Numbered from the stretch's first letter, positions 16,122 to 26,549 are shown. The stretch is 64,000 nucleotides of DNA from CAVPCZ01 sp963779225 (GCA_963779225.1 CAVZWW010000003.1:3658001-3722000); one strand, 5' to 3'. Translations and numbers: made by a program. The notes: a model not told the origin generated them from the letters alone.

Positions 16122-18917
16122 ATGTACGGACACTTCAAATTAGTGAAATTATGGTGTCAAGTTGCGATCCTTCGGCGCGCTATAAATACATGTGTCCTCG
16201 CAGGACTCATCGGTTTCGTTCAAACAGTTCTATTTGCCCAAACTACATACTACGTTTCTTCGATAGGATCAGATCAGAACGACGGAAAAGCCGATTCATC
16301 TCCTTTCCAGACGCTCAACAAAATCAACCTCCTGAAGCTTCAGCCAGGCGATCAAGTCCTTTTTCGCCGAGGCGATATATTTGCCGGTCAACTCAATCTA
16401 TCGTACTCAGGTTCCACAGGTACCCCGATAGTGATAGGAGCGTATGGCGCTGGCCCAAACAGGCCAGTAATTTCAGGTACAGTACCACTCAGTGGTTGGA
16501 GCAACTATAGGGGTGGTGTATTGCGATGTCCGATACCTTCAAAGCAGACAATCAGGAATCTGTTCTGCGACGGAAGGCAAATGACAGTTGCAAGATACCC
16601 AAACGTTGGATTTCTGACTGCGGAACAAATCGCCGGAAACGCTATCATTTGTACGGCAGGACTCCAGCAGAACTCTGATTATTGGGCTGGAGCAACCATG
16701 AGAATCAGATCAACCTACTGGTCGTTTGAAACCAGAAAAGTAACTTCATCGGTTCCCGGTCAAGTGACCTTGGAACAAAAAACCGAATATCCGCTAGCAG
16801 CCGGATGGGGCTTCTTTCTCGATGGCAAATTGGACGAATTGGATTCGCCAGGAGAATGGTTCAACGATACTGTGAATTCTCAAGCCTATCTCTTTCCTCC
16901 TGCTGGTGTTGACCCAAACTCCGCGTCGATTGAAGGTAGTGCCTTTGACTACGGCATCAATGGAGTGTACCACCTTTCGAATGTCATCGTTCGTGATCTT
17001 GCATTCAATGGTCAGGCTAAATCAGCAATACGATTCCCTGGGGCCACTAATAACATCAAAATTGAAGAGAATTTGATCAGGTGTTCGTTTCTTTCAGGAA
17101 TCGATATGGTAGGATCGTCGCCTAGCAACTGTGTAATCATTAACAATCAAATCGCGGATGTGAATGGTATAGGTATACGCCTATCGGGCCACCAAGGCAC
17201 AGATGTGAGCAATAACGTGATAAGACGAATAGGACTATTCTCAGGTTACGGAGAGACTGGCACCAATGGGATGATCGCTATTCTTTCAGCTGGTGGCGCG
17301 TATAACAGCTTCTCCGGAAACACTATAGACAGCACCGGTTATATCGGAATTCGTGCTGATGGGCAGTACAATTTGGTTGAGAGAAACCTGCTAACGAATA
17401 CTGTCCTAAAGTTGAATGATGGTGGCGCGATTTACTGTTGGGGGTTGAATTCATCTCATTCAACTTGGAAGAACAACATAATTAGAGGCGTTATTGGCAA
17501 CTTGGAAGGAACACCACCGAAATCGGGCAAAATAGCGGTTGGCTTGTACCTTGATGGGGGTACAAATAACATGACTATTGATCACAATACTATCGCTGGA
17601 GTAGTCAGCCACGGGATTATGACACTCGGTTCCCGGGGAAACAACATCACTGGAAACCTAGTGTATGGCTCCGGCAAATCACAGATAGAGATCATGCATG
17701 ACAGCTCCATAGCAGGCGGCGGCAATTCCATCAGAAGAAACATATTGTACGCGCTCAGTTATGATCAGAGGCTTTTGAGAATTTTAGGCCCAACACCTGT
17801 TGGTCTGGATATTCTCGATAGCAACTATTACTGTAACCCATATGACTACTATGTTGCCGAATTTATAAACTCTTCCAGCAAGGATGCCGCCACTAAGTAC
17901 ACACTTGCAGACTGGATCGCAACCAGCGGCCAGGATAAGCACAGCAGCAAATCAGCTGTGCATCTTGACTCGCATCGCGTGATTGATACGACAGGACAAA
18001 CCATGATTCAAAATGGTGACTTTTCTACAAGCCTAGTAGGATGGAAGAAATGGCCGGTTTCCGCAAGTATCTCCGTTGTGACGAATGCCGAGCTTGATGG
18101 TCCCGCTCTTCAGCTTTCAGCATCAGCGAGTCCTACAGACAAGGATTTGTCCTTTATGGCTTCGAGTGACCCATGGAGTCTTCAAGATAATCAAGGGTAC
18201 TTAGTCAGTTTCATCGCTCGCAGTCCCATTCCAGGGACCCTATCGGTTCGCTTCACGCAAAATCACTCTCCGTATGCTACCATTGGATTTACTCGCGAAG
18301 TCCCTGTTGGGCCGACGAAAAACGAATATAGCTTTGTTTTCATGAGCGACACTTCTGACACCCAGACGAGACTGGATTTTGTGATGAAGGAAACGGACTC
18401 CCTTGTTTGGATAGACAACGCTAGCATACGACCTGTTGAGGTCTTAGCTGACGCCCCAACGGAGAGGTCACCTCTTTTCATCAACTACACCGGATCGACG
18501 CAATCTGTTCCTTTGACGGGGTCTGCTTACTTTAGATTGGACGGAAGTCCGGCTGGAGGAAGGGTCACTCTCCCTCCATATTCCTCAACAGTTCTGGTCT
18601 CACTGCCGGGTGATGCAACCAAAACGGGTGCACCTCGTGGTGAAATTATCCCTCTCCACTTTGGCATAGACCAGAATTACCCAAATCCATTCAACCCGTC
18701 AACGATCATTCGATACGGTATCCCCACGGGAGAGAGGGTTCGAGTTGAAGTATATACCATCACAGGGCAACGGCTGGCGGTATTGGTAGATGAGTACCAG
18801 CCCCCCGGCTATCACTCGGTTGTGTTCAAACCCTCAAGGATAGCCAGCGGGGTATATTTCTACCGTATGGAAGCTGGACAGTTTTCTGCGATCAAGAAGA
18901 TGCTCTTCGTGCAGTAA
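16122..18917 (+). CDS. Secreted right-handed beta-helix protein with type IX sorting domain
   Basis: The 931-residue protein is exported and probably cell-surface bound. An N-terminal signal peptide (INTCVLAGLIGFVQTVLFAQ) is followed by TTYYVSSIGSDQNDG, the entry of many pectate-lyase-like parallel beta-helix proteins. Helix coils with repeated NN-x-I and N-x-I patterns run from about residue 90 to 560. A carbohydrate-binding-like beta-sandwich spans about 640-790. The last 80 residues (QNYPNPFNPSTIIRYGIP, ending GVYFYRMEAGQFSAIKKMLF) are a type A T9SS sorting domain. The ATG at 16122 has GGGGAAGG 9 nt upstream; an earlier in-frame ATG at 16017 lacks a site. It is the only plus-strand non-transposon gene in the island and could cleave, epimerise or bind the polysaccharide. 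Confidence 0.85.
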   Translation: MYGHFKLVKLWCQVAILRRAINTCVLAGLIGFVQTVLFAQTTYYVSSIGSDQNDGKADSSPFQTLNKINLLKLQPGDQVLFRRGDIFAGQLNLSYSGSTGTPIVIGAYGAGPNRPVISGTVPLSGWSNYRGGVLRCPIPSKQTIRNLFCDGRQMTVARYPNVGFLTAEQIAGNAIICTAGLQQNSDYWAGATMRIRSTYWSFETRKVTSSVPGQVTLEQKTEYPLAAGWGFFLDGKLDELDSPGEWFNDTVNSQAYLFPPAGVDPNSASIEGSAFDYGINGVYHLSNVIVRDLAFNGQAKSAIRFPGATNNIKIEENLIRCSFLSGIDMVGSSPSNCVIINNQIADVNGIGIRLSGHQGTDVSNNVIRRIGLFSGYGETGTNGMIAILSAGGAYNSFSGNTIDSTGYIGIRADGQYNLVERNLLTNTVLKLNDGGAIYCWGLNSSHSTWKNNIIRGVIGNLEGTPPKSGKIAVGLYLDGGTNNMTIDHNTIAGVVSHGIMTLGSRGNNITGNLVYGSGKSQIEIMHDSSIAGGGNSIRRNILYALSYDQRLLRILGPTPVGLDILDSNYYCNPYDYYVAEFINSSSKDAATKYTLADWIATSGQDKHSSKSAVHLDSHRVIDTTGQTMIQNGDFSTSLVGWKKWPVSASISVVTNAELDGPALQLSASASPTDKDLSFMASSDPWSLQDNQGYLVSFIARSPIPGTLSVRFTQNHSPYATIGFTREVPVGPTKNEYSFVFMSDTSDTQTRLDFVMKETDSLVWIDNASIRPVEVLADAPTERSPLFINYTGSTQSVPLTGSAYFRLDGSPAGGRVTLPPYSSTVLVSLPGDATKTGAPRGEIIPLHFGIDQNYPNPFNPSTIIRYGIPTGERVRVEVYTITGQRLAVLVDEYQPPGYHSVVFKPSRIASGVYFYRMEAGQFSAIKKMLFVQ

Positions 18918-18951
18918 GATTAGTCTTCGGCACTTCAGAAGATGGCCCCCG

Positions 18952-20349
18952 TGTAATGCTCCCCAAAAGTCAAGACAGATTTTCTTGAGAATTGGTTGAG
19001 TCTTTTTTCAAGCCGCTGCTGTCTGTGTCTGGTTCAGCGAAGCTTCAAAATCTATGGGGCTCATGCCCATCAATGTCGAGTGCGGATAGTCCTGGTTGTA
19101 GAAAAGGAAGAAGATGTCCACAGCTCTGATGGCCGCTTCAAGTGATTCGAACTCGTTCGGCCAAACGACTTCCTCCTTGAACGTCCGCATGAAGCGCTCG
19201 GTGTCTGCGTTCCCTTTCGGGTTATTGTAGCTGGTGGTGACATGCTCGATGCTCAGGGTCTCGAGAATCGTTTCGTATCGTCTGCTTGTCGGTTGCGAAC
19301 CGTTGTCGCTCATCAGGTGAACGTTCTCCGAGCGACTGCCGGCAGGACAGGCAACTTCGACGGCCTGATGCAGTGCCTCGAGCCAGAGGTCCGTCTTCGG
19401 CCGCAGCCCGAGTGCGTAGCCCAGAGCCCGCTTGGTGTACCAGTCAATGACGACCACCAGGTACAGCCAGCCGAGACCTTGGACGTAGAACTTGGTCATG
19501 TCCGTACCCCACCACTCGTTGGGCCGAGTGGGGTGAGGCTTGGAGCGGGTCTCGGTGCGCTTCGCTTTGTAGCGCTTGACCGGGACCGAGAGCCCGTCGA
19601 GCCGCATCAGACGCCGCACACGCTTGCGGTTCACGCACAATGAGCATTTGTGCTGGAGAAACGCGGTGATCCGCCGGTATCCCCAGAAGGGGTGCTTCCC
19701 GGCAAGTTCCCGGATCTTCTCCAGGAGGGCAACCTCGGAAGCATCCTGCTCGGGAGCTTCCGGCTTTACAATCGTGAGAGCCCGTCGGTGCCGGTAGTAA
19801 CTCGCCCGGGAGAGCCGTAAGATCCGGCAACTCTCAGCCACCGGGACGCCGTCGGCTTCAAGCGCATGGACGAGCTCGTCATCACTCAGAACAGTTTCAG
19901 TTTTTTTTTGAACACCTGGATCTCGACCGCCTGTTGGCCGATGACCCGTTCCAGCTCGGCGATCTTCGCCTTGTCGGCTTCACTGGAGCCGCGGCCCCCC
20001 GGGCCATTGCCGGCCAGAGCGGTCTTACCGCCTTCGAAGAACTTGTCGCGCCAGTTGTAGTAGGTGGCCTGGCTGATACCGTGGCTTCGACAGAGTTCCG
20101 TGATATTGGTCGATTCCTTCAGGCCTTCGAGGACGATGGCGAGTTTCTCCTCGATCGATTTTCCTGACTCGGCGTGCGGCATACGTTGGTTCTCCTTTTG
20201 TTAATGGAAGTATGAGAACCAGACGGCAAAGATGCAACGGCTCGAAAAGGAAGGCTCGGCGCCAAGGCACTCCTCCCCCCCACGGAGTGCCTTGGGAGGA
20301 GAGAAAGACTCAACACACTGACTGTCTCACCTCAGAGGGGAGCAATATA
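18952..20349 (-). mobile_element. IS3-family insertion sequence, copy 1
   Basis: The element is 1398 bp, with target duplication CCCG at 18948-18951 and 20350-20353. Inward ends are TGTAATGCTCCCC and TATATTGCTCCCC. It is nearly identical to the direct copy at 23872-25271, with a few substitutions in orfA and upstream, and one more base in the slippery run. Confidence 0.92.
19008..20182 (-). CDS. IS3-family transposase OrfA-OrfB, -1 frameshift at A9
   Basis: OrfA (19886-20182) starts MPHAESGKS after AGGAGA and carries an HTH (ITELCRSHGISQATYYNWRDK) and a coiled coil. OrfB (ending 19008) carries the rve domain with D in WWGTDMTKFYV, D in LMSDNGSQ and E in GNADTERFMRTFKEE. The frames overlap at nine A on the coding strand (T 19901-19909). 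A -1 slip there joins EIQVFKKK to TETVLSDDELVHALEADG, the expected link into OrfB. The complete triad and the canonical slip site suggest an active element. Confidence 0.9.
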
Positions 20350-20621
20350 CCCGTATCAAGTGGGTTTGCTTAGACATCTCGCGCAGATACGAGCTTCTAT
20401 CGGCTTTGCTTGCAGGCATGCGAATCGAGATCGGGCTTCGTGAGGACCGCTACCGCTTGCGCTCTGTCCAGGAGCGGGTAGATCTCGTCTAAGCCTTCTT
20501 TGGTGTCCATTGGTTACCCTGCAAACTGTGTTTACCTAAACAGCGTTTGTTCTTTAAAGGAAAGACGCGATGTCTTCCCAGACGGGTCTATCCCTCGGAA
20601 ACCGACAGATGGATCAGCCCT

Positions 20622-21466
20622 TCAGCCTTCCATCATTGGCGGCGGCAGAACCTGTCGCTGCAATCGGTTCTTATGCGCGCTCATGATGCTTCCAGCTATC
20701 ATGTGCCCCAGTTTCTGATAGCCTTCCCGATTCAAATGAACAGGATTCGCGTATATCTCCATGTGCTCAGAGTAGTGTTTGATTAGCGAGGAGAAAGAGA
20801 CAATTGACATATCCTCCAGCATGGCGGGTGTAAGGCTGTCCTTGAGTGCTTCCCGATATCCCAAATTTACGTCGCGTTCCCCTCCATCGAAAAAAGTATG
20901 GAAAATCAACCTCTTCGCATAAGACAAGAAACCCTCTGCGGGAGCGTCTTCAATGCCAAATTCGGCGGGTTCAACGATTACCGGATGTATCCCACGGGCT
21001 TGTGCTGTTCTGATTATGCACAGCATATGGTGCGAATAGAAATCAAGATGTGCCCTGCAGCATCGTTTACACCGGCAACTACAACCAGATAGTCTACATC
21101 CTCATCCATGAGGATATGCCTGCTTCAGAACTGTATAGATTCATCAGCGATAAGGTCTCGGTGTACTTGCCGACTTTTTGCACCTTCATGCCCAGAACTG
21201 ACGACCGAAGCGTGGATTCCAGAGACCTCTAATGAATCTCGACTTGCTTGATCAGATTTTTGAAGAGCTACCCAACTGTCACCGATTATTCCGATTTTAA
21301 CATTCGCGGGCCAGTTTTCGGGCGTCCTTCTCGGTGAGATATTGGCGCAAGCATCGAATGACCTGTCTCTCACAATGTATGTCACAACAGAAATAAGACA
21401 AAGTATTGCAATTAACGATGTCCCAAGCAGGAGTCTCGCTCTTGTAAAAACAAGTTTCCACATCAT
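20622..21466 (-). pseudogene. SGNH/GDSL-type hydrolase or O-acyltransferase, broken
   Basis: The 5' part (from ATG 21466, AAGGA upstream) has a membrane anchor (LLGTSLIAILCLISVVTYIV) and block I, IGIIGDSWVAL, with the catalytic Ser. An in-frame TGA follows DESIQF, and the same frame resumes with EDVDYLVVVAGVNDAAGH, where GVND is block III. A frameshift near 21050 then leads to the 3' part with PVIVEPAEFGI and NPVHLNREGY, block V, in which the usual catalytic Asp is Asn. Two inactivating lesions plus the D-to-N change argue for a true pseudogene. The ancestor was probably an anchored deacetylase or acetyltransferase acting on surface glycan. Between it and IS3 copy 1 (20354-20621) no supported gene is seen. 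Confidence 0.75.
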
Positions 21467-21769
21467 AGGTCCTTACGCATAGTGATAATTCGATTGATCC
21501 GCTTGAGATGTGGAGTCTCGGTTTTCTGTCCGTATAACACGTCTTGGGATTCAGCCCTTCAGCCAATGATGAATCGAATTATCTCACCCCCGCAAGGAGA
21601 GCCTCTATCTTGCCCTCCGGAGCGTGGCTGTCCGGTTAATGTCATGAGCGTAGATCGTGGTCGTGTTAATGTTCGCGTGTCTGCCAAGAGCCTTCTCTCT
21701 TGTATCTGGTATCTGGCAAATGGATCTTGTGAGTAGCATGGTTGCATGGTTTGACCCGCTCACGCCTGA
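21467..21769. other. Intergenic region, nothing recognised
   Basis: About 300 bp between the GT2 gene and the SGNH pseudogene carry short overlapping frames on both strands, none with a ribosome site or known motif. Confidence 0.35.
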
Positions 21770-22597
21770 CTACCTTGGCTTGGCATAGCGGAAGTGCGTT
21801 CTTATCGCTTCGAAACAAACAAGAAAACCTCGGTGCTGGCATAGACTCCTAAGTTTAACAAATCGCCACCACTTGTTAACCACAAAAGCAACAACCGGAT
21901 TGAAACCGCCATGATTCTGCATTACGCGCCGATGATCCTCGGACATCTGTGCGCTGCCCGTGTGACTTCGTTGCATGGAATGCTGACGAAAATGTGCAAT
22001 AGGTTGCCGCAGTCTTTCAAAGCGACAGCCGGAGTGAATAAGCCTTAGAATCCAATCCGTGTCGGCAGCATATGGAATGTTCACGTCGAAAAAGATCTTT
22101 CCATCGACGATCACACTTCGCCTGACCAAGAGCGAACAATGGGTGACAACTGCATAGTAAGGAAACACCCATAGTGGCCCACTGAGAGGAGGTTGTCGGT
22201 CTTCTTCATGTCCACTTTCATCAATTCTGATGGTCTCTCCATACACGGCGTCACAGTTGGGATCAACGCTCCATAGCCTGACGGCAGAGGAAATAGCCGT
22301 TCGACATGCGTATTTATCGTCCGCGCAGATTACTGTTACAAGCTCTCCCGTGGTTGCAGCTAAGCCCTCATTGATCGTTGCGTAGGCACCCCTGTTCTCT
22401 CGGCTCCACCAACGCAGATGCGGATAGCGTTTCAAGATCTCTACAGTCGCACCGTTGTCATTTGAGCCATCGTCAATGATGATATGTTCGATAGAAGAAT
22501 AATCCTGGTCTAGAACACTCGCGATCAACTCTTCAACATACTTGCTCCCGTTGCGGACTGGCGTGACAATCGAAACCAAGGGGTGATGACTCTTCAT
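21770..22597 (-). CDS. Family 2 glycosyltransferase
   Basis: The 275-residue GT-A enzyme opens with VSIVTPVRNGSKYVEELIAS, then HIIIDDGSNDNGATVEIL and ICADDKYACRTA, the DxD-type metal site near residue 95. SLLVRRSVI and AADTDWILRL (the base-containing ED-like motif) follow. It transfers a sugar from a nucleotide donor during repeat-unit assembly; donor and linkage cannot be predicted. No membrane segment is present, so it is peripheral or cytosolic. The upstream glycosyltransferase ends 70 bp away and the genes are probably co-transcribed. Confidence 0.9.
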   Translation of the reverse strand: MKSHHPLVSIVTPVRNGSKYVEELIASVLDQDYSSIEHIIIDDGSNDNGATVEILKRYPHLRWWSRENRGAYATINEGLAATTGELVTVICADDKYACRTAISSAVRLWSVDPNCDAVYGETIRIDESGHEEDRQPPLSGPLWVFPYYAVVTHCSLLVRRSVIVDGKIFFDVNIPYAADTDWILRLIHSGCRFERLRQPIAHFRQHSMQRSHTGSAQMSEDHRRVMQNHGGFNPVVAFVVNKWWRFVKLRSLCQHRGFLVCFEAIRTHFRYAKPR

Positions 22598-22667
22598 GGC
22601 CGAAGTATACTCCTGACGGGATAGACAAACTCGAATGTCATCTTATTCGAGACTTCATACATTACGG

Positions 22668-23768
22668 TTACTTCTTCGTGAGTTCACTGATGAGGCTCAC
22701 ATACTTGTCAACCGCGCTATCAATCATGAATGGTTCCAGGACTTCCGCGGGAACTATGGTCGGTGGCTCCGTTAATGCCAGCTGAATGGCATCGGCCATG
22801 GCCTGCGGATCACCCACGGGGACTAGCCGCCCATATTTGCCGTTCTGTAGAATTTCACCGGGACCCCACTCACAATTTGTAGAGACTATCGGCACCCCCA
22901 GAAATAGCGCTTCTATCAGGACCAAGGACAAAGCCTCGCTTCTAGATGAAAGCGCAAAAACAGCAGACCGAGCCATGTATGCGTAGGGGTTGTTATCAAA
23001 TCCGGGCAGGGAGACTTCTTGTTCAACACCCAACTCTTGTATCAAACTCTCCAACCTGCCACGTTCGGGTCCTTGCCCGAGTATTACCAGATGACAGGGC
23101 CTCTGTTTTCGTACGTCTGCAAAGGCTCTTATGAGCGTCGGGAAATCCTTGTTCACATTGAAACCGCCAACACCCAGTATCACTGGCGGCGCGCCTTTGC
23201 AGAAGAACGGGTGGCTAATAGGTTTTTGGGCTAAATCCTTGATCCGAGAGTCGACGGCTGGGCCATAAATGCACCGAACAATCTGGCGCGGAACACCAGC
23301 GAATCTGATAATGTCTTCTGCCGTGCCTTGCGAAACAGCCACAATGGCACCAGCCCATGGGTAAAGCCACTCAGTAGTTTTCGAGACAATACGTGCGCGC
23401 AATCCAGGATTACCGCGTTTTCCATGCGAATAGACCATTTGTTCGAGCGCAATGACTCGCACAGAGGTACGCGAACAGCGACTAGCCAGAAGAGCCACGA
23501 TGTTGCTATGTGAGATACTTGAGATTAGTACTGATGGCTTTTCGACCCGTAAGTAGCGCACCAGCGGTAACAAGGTAGCAATTGTGCGATTTTTCCCCAA
23601 GTCGATTATGTTGACGTCACCATCTACGGAGTGCAAAAACTCACCCGCGGCCTTGCCAAGCAAAAGGTCTATTTTCATACCGCGCTTCACGAGCCCGTTG
23701 GCTAAAAGAACCATGACACGTTCGCCCCCGGCGCCCATGAGATTAGGAGAGAAGAGAGCAATTTTCAT
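22668..23768 (-). CDS. Family 4 glycosyltransferase
   Basis: The 366-residue GT-B enzyme has an N-terminal glycine-rich MGAGGERVMVLLANGLVKRG motif and the donor-domain blocks VILGVGGFNVNKDFPTLIRA, HLVILGQGPERGRLESLI, VSLPGFDNNPYAYMARS and the E-x7-E region SRSEALSLVLIEALFLGVP. It resembles the N-acetylgalactosamine transferases WbnH/PglA in layout, but specificity is not safe to claim. The ATG at 23768 has AGAAGG 5 nt upstream; an earlier ATG at 23789 lacks a site. IS3 copy 2 lies just upstream and separates it from the polymerase gene. Confidence 0.9.
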   Translation of the reverse strand: MKIALFSPNLMGAGGERVMVLLANGLVKRGMKIDLLLGKAAGEFLHSVDGDVNIIDLGKNRTIATLLPLVRYLRVEKPSVLISSISHSNIVALLASRCSRTSVRVIALEQMVYSHGKRGNPGLRARIVSKTTEWLYPWAGAIVAVSQGTAEDIIRFAGVPRQIVRCIYGPAVDSRIKDLAQKPISHPFFCKGAPPVILGVGGFNVNKDFPTLIRAFADVRKQRPCHLVILGQGPERGRLESLIQELGVEQEVSLPGFDNNPYAYMARSAVFALSSRSEALSLVLIEALFLGVPIVSTNCEWGPGEILQNGKYGRLVPVGDPQAMADAIQLALTEPPTIVPAEVLEPFMIDSAVDKYVSLISELTKK

Positions 23769-23871
23769 AATTACCTTCTCTCGTGTCATCTACTCTTGAT
23801 TCCGTGAACATTTCTGCTCCTTCACACTACGTGGTTGGCCTTAAACGCATTGCTGAATCACGGTACGTGCT

Positions 23872-25271
23872 TGTAATGCTCCCCAAAAGTCAAGACAGAT
23901 TTTCTTGAGAATTGGTTGAGTCTTTTTTCAAGCCGCTGCTGTCTGTGTCTGGTTCAGCGAAGCTTCAAAATCTATGGGGCTCATGCCCATCAATGTCGAG
24001 TGCGGATAGTCCTGGTTGTAGAAAAGGAAGAAGATGTCCACAGCTCTGATGGCCGCTTCAAGTGATTCGAACTCGTTCGGCCAAACGACTTCCTCCTTGA
24101 ACGTCCGCATGAAGCGCTCGGTGTCTGCGTTCCCTTTCGGGTTATTGTAGCTGGTGGTGACATGCTCGATGCTCAGGGTCTCGAGAATCGTTTCGTATCG
24201 TCTGCTTGTCGGTTGCGAACCGTTGTCGCTCATCAGGTGAACGTTCTCCGAGCGACTGCCGGCAGGACAGGCAACTTCGACGGCCTGATGCAGTGCCTCG
24301 AGCCAGAGGTCCGTCTTCGGCCGCAGCCCGAGTGCGTAGCCCAGAGCCCGCTTGGTGTACCAGTCAATGACGACCACCAGGTACAGCCAGCCGAGACCTT
24401 GGACGTAGAACTTGGTCATGTCCGTACCCCACCACTCGTTGGGCCGAGTGGGGTGAGGCTTGGAGCGGGTCTCGGTGCGCTTCGCTTTGTAGCGCTTGAC
24501 CGGGACCGAGAGCCCGTCGAGCCGCATCAGACGCCGCACACGCTTGCGGTTCACGCACAATGAGCATTTGTGCTGGAGAAACGCGGTGATCCGCCGGTAT
24601 CCCCAGAAGGGGTGCTTCCCGGCAAGTTCCCGGATCTTCTCCAGGAGGGCAACCTCGGAAGCATCCTGCTCGGGAGCTTCCGGCTTTACAATCGTGAGAG
24701 CCCGTCGGTGCCGGTAGTAACTCGCCCGGGAGAGCCGTAAGATCCGGCAACTCTCAGCCACCGGGACGCCGTCGGCTTCAAGCGCATGGACGAGCTCGTC
24801 ATCACTCAGAACAGTTTCAGTTTTTTTTGAACACCTGGATCTCGACCGCCTGTTGGCCGATGACCCGTTCCAGCTCGGCGATCTTCGCCTTGTCGGCTTC
24901 ACTGGAGCCGCGGCCCCCCGGGCCATTGCCGGCCAGAGCGGTCTTACCGCCTTCGAAGAACTTGTCGCGCCAGTTGTAGTAGGTGGCCTGGCTGATACCG
25001 TGACGTCGGCAGAGCTCGGCAATATTGGTCGATTCCTTCAGGCCTTCGAGGACGATGGCGAGTTTCTCCTCGATCGATTTTCCTGACTCGGCGTGCGGCA
25101 TACGTTGGTTCTCCTTTTGTTAATGGAAGTATGAGAACCAGACGTTTAAGATGCAACGGCTCGAAAAGGAAGGCTCGGCGCCAAGGCACTCCTCCCCCCC
25201 CCCACGGAGTGCCTTGGGAGGAGAGAAAGACTCAACACACTGACTGTCTCACCTCAGAGGGGAGCAATATA
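23872..25271 (-). mobile_element. IS3-family insertion sequence, copy 2
   Basis: The element is 1400 bp with its own target duplication TGCT (23868-23871 and 25272-25275), so it inserted independently of copy 1. Ends are TGTAATGCTCCCC and TATATTGCTCCCC read inward. It is oriented like copy 1, so the pair flanks a 3.5-kb segment with two glycosyltransferases and the SGNH pseudogene. Confidence 0.92.
23928..25101 (-). CDS. IS3-family transposase OrfA-OrfB, slippery run shortened to A8
   Basis: The gene is the same two-part transposase as in copy 1, with orfA at 24817-25101 and the identical rve triad in orfB. The A-run joining the frames has eight rather than nine residues (T 24821-24828). OrfA therefore ends FKKN-stop, and a normal -1 slip no longer reaches orfB; +1 or -2 would be needed. 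OrfA differs by T-to-A and S-to-R in its HTH (IAELCRRHGISQ). This copy may be defective, unless the run length is a sequencing error. Confidence 0.85.
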
Positions 25272-25286
25272 TGCTTCTTCGAATTG

Positions 25287-26549
25287 TCACGATCTCTCAA
25301 ATAGATCACGGTTATAAACAATCCAGAGTGCGAGCCCAAACCAGACTATTGGAGCATTTAGTGCATCCAAATGCGGATATCCAAAAAACGAATGAAACAA
25401 GGTAAAAAATAGGCTGACTGTTATAAAAGCTGCAGAGTCTCTATCAAACCATGATTGATTGCCATACCTCTTAGTCAAATAGACCATCTTGACAAAGCCA
25501 GTAACAAATGGAAGAAACATTAGAACCATGCCAAACAAACCCATTCTCATAACGCTAAATATGTAGTTGTTGTGAGGGTTCACTAGAAAACCAGGCCCAG
25601 CCATTAGGGCTAAAGTTAGACTTCTTCCAAAGAACCATTCCCATGCATCCCTAATTTCGTTCAACCCATTTACCATGTGATCAGTTCTGTTGGTTTCCAC
25701 CAATCTCGAGGAAAAGAACCTTGATGTGACTTGATCTATTAGGTCAAATTCCTTTAATACGAATGCAATCGCCATAGAGACCATCGCAACTAGAATTAGC
25801 TTTCTCATACTTTTGGTAATCGAGAAGACAATCAAGAATCCCAATACTAAGAATATTGCGCTCTGCCTGCTCGGACTGGCAAAAATAAACAGGATATTGA
25901 AAACTAGCAGGCATATAATCGGGACAGCCAGAGCCTTGTGTCTCACTTTGGCAATTACGTACAAAGCAGCAAAAACGGGAAAGGTGGTGTATGGCACAAA
26001 GGTATTGTAGGGGATCCCCCCCCCGGGGCGGGAAAATGCCTCCAATTCTTGCATGGAACTGACGCGGAAATCCCGATACATCATAAGAATTGCGAATGGC
26101 ATGACGAGAACGATCATAGTCAGGATCGCGTTCAGCTCTTTGGTTTTCATACCGCGCACCACTATGAGCACAAAGATAGGTGCCGACTGCAAAAGCCACC
26201 GTAGTGCAGTGACTTCATCATAGAATCTATCTGGCCCTCCCAGGGCGATAACGAAAGACCCGAGGAGATGTAAACCTAAGTACAGAGTGAATAGAACAAC
26301 CACTTTCAACTCGAATGCCCAAAAAAAAGCCTTTCCACTGAGAATATAGATCAAGGTGAGTGCTAGCAAGATAACCGCCCACAGCAGATCAATAAAAGAG
26401 CCCACCCAAACCACACGATGAAGTGAATCATTGAACGGTTGCATAGCGAAGTAAAGGAAGATTGCAACGAAAGACCACTTGTCAGTCACGCTTGAGGGTG
26501 GCGACTTGCGGTTATTGCTGGGCAAAGGGGTGTGGTATGACTCTAGCAA
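25287..26549 (-). CDS. wzy: O-antigen ligase/polymerase family membrane protein
   Basis: The 420-residue polytopic protein has about ten or more predicted membrane segments, starting near SFVAIFLYFAMQ, and a large periplasmic loop at roughly 270-330. The loop ends in NPHNNYIFSVMRMG; the H-N-x-x motif is the hallmark of the Wzy_C/O-antigen ligase family, and arginines before it (SPSRQSA, ETNRTDH) also fit. In this setting it most likely polymerises the lipid-linked repeat unit, though ligases share the fold. The start is uncertain: TTG at 26549, or a GTG about 20 codons later; neither has a strong ribosome site. IS3 copy 2 sits 16 bp downstream. Confidence 0.8.
   Translation of the reverse strand: MLESYHTPLPSNNRKSPPSSVTDKWSFVAIFLYFAMQPFNDSLHRVVWVGSFIDLLWAVILLALTLIYILSGKAFFWAFELKVVVLFTLYLGLHLLGSFVIALGGPDRFYDEVTALRWLLQSAPIFVLIVVRGMKTKELNAILTMIVLVMPFAILMMYRDFRVSSMQELEAFSRPGGGIPYNTFVPYTTFPVFAALYVIAKVRHKALAVPIICLLVFNILFIFASPSRQSAIFLVLGFLIVFSITKSMRKLILVAMVSMAIAFVLKEFDLIDQVTSRFFSSRLVETNRTDHMVNGLNEIRDAWEWFFGRSLTLALMAGPGFLVNPHNNYIFSVMRMGLFGMVLMFLPFVTGFVKMVYLTKRYGNQSWFDRDSAAFITVSLFFTLFHSFFGYPHLDALNAPIVWFGLALWIVYNRDLFERS

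Noticed and set aside
20397..20510. A 37-codon minus-strand frame (start MDTKEGLDEIYPLLDRAQ)
   Set aside because: It is very short with only a weak upstream GGGT site and no recognised family; could be debris between IS3 copy 1 and the SGNH pseudogene.
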